This document shows positions 13,285 through 13,309 of a stretch of DNA of 13,309 bases, in pieces. Origin of the DNA: Gammaproteobacteria bacterium (GTDB lineage: Bacteria > Pseudomonadota > Gammaproteobacteria > Natronospirales > REEB76). The notes under the pieces were generated by a model. The model did not search any database. It saw only the letters and a list, made by a program, of their open reading frames with translations, and was not told the DNA's origin. The stretch covers positions 1-13,309 of the forward strand of contig JAGWNO010000045.1 of the NCBI GenBank assembly GCA_028871235.1. Direction: 5' to 3'. Within the stretch, counting starts at the first letter, position 1. Every line of letters starts with the position of its first letter. A program made the translations under genes and the position numbers.

Positions 13285-13309
13285 GAGTTTTTTGCTGGTG
13301 CTGAGTGCT
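13274..13309 (+). CDS. Start of a further gene, signal-peptide-like N-terminus (runs off window)
   Basis: An open frame begins near ATG 13274 and reads [12 protein letters not shown] to the window edge, overlapping the alaX 3' end. An in-frame TTG at 13292 has AGGAG 4 nt upstream and is an alternative start. The hydrophobic run suggests an exported or membrane protein. Only 12 codons are visible, so no function can be given. Confidence 0.4.
   Translation, partial: MQPRSFLLVLSA

Noticed and set aside
1..13309. Mobile elements, CRISPR, tRNA or defence modules
   Set aside because: No transposase or integrase, direct-repeat array, tRNA-like fold or nuclease/toxin motif was seen on either strand; nearly all space is occupied by recognisable chromosomal genes.

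Overview
The window is about 13.3 kb of GC-rich, gene-dense bacterial chromosome. The gene content points to a non-enteric gammaproteobacterium, or a near relative. It has monofunctional MtgA, MurI, PepE with an E. coli-like catalytic triad, a bS31/Thx ribosomal protein, DUF4156 and DUF2845 envelope proteins, c4-like cytochromes and an MsrB with Cys-pair zinc sites. The genus cannot be fixed from the sequence. Almost every gene is intact. No tRNA, rRNA, CRISPR array, insertion sequence or phage gene was seen, and no stretch over 300 bases lacks a gene.

Layout: (1) 2-1909 holds the 3' end of a sulfotransferase, a DUF4156 lipoprotein (-), a DUF2845 protein (+) and an FKBP-type prolyl isomerase lipoprotein (-). 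(2) 2058-3927 holds a ferritin-like diiron protein (+), a 43-codon bS31/Thx gene (-) and pepE (-). (3) 4122-8060 is a tight four-gene + strand operon: an M48/Ste24-like membrane protease, murI, a DUF2891 protein and mtgA. Junctions are 3 bp apart, a 4 bp overlap and an 8 bp overlap. (4) 8073-11420 holds a Ppm/LCMT-like methyltransferase (-), a lipoprotein with a predicted beta-solenoid (+), a short-chain dehydrogenase (-), an intrinsic terminator and two tandem monohaem cytochromes c (-). (5) 11667 to the end is a + strand operon, DoxX-like, msrB, alaX and the first codons of another gene, joined by overlaps.

Functional themes: the operon in (3) joins D-glutamate supply for peptidoglycan (MurI) to glycan-strand polymerisation (MtgA), with an M48 protease and an uncharacterised DUF2891 protein translationally tied to them. 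Regions (4) and (5) have a redox and protein-repair flavour: cytochromes c, DoxX, methionine sulfoxide reductase and Ala-tRNA editing. At least five proteins are predicted to be exported to the envelope, three of them lipoproteins.

This looks mostly like ordinary chromosomal background. No convincing new defence or mobile system is present. The items most worth a second look are the M48-murI-DUF2891-mtgA operon, the beta-solenoid lipoprotein, the internally duplicated DUF2845 protein, the paired c4-like cytochromes and the small Thx gene.
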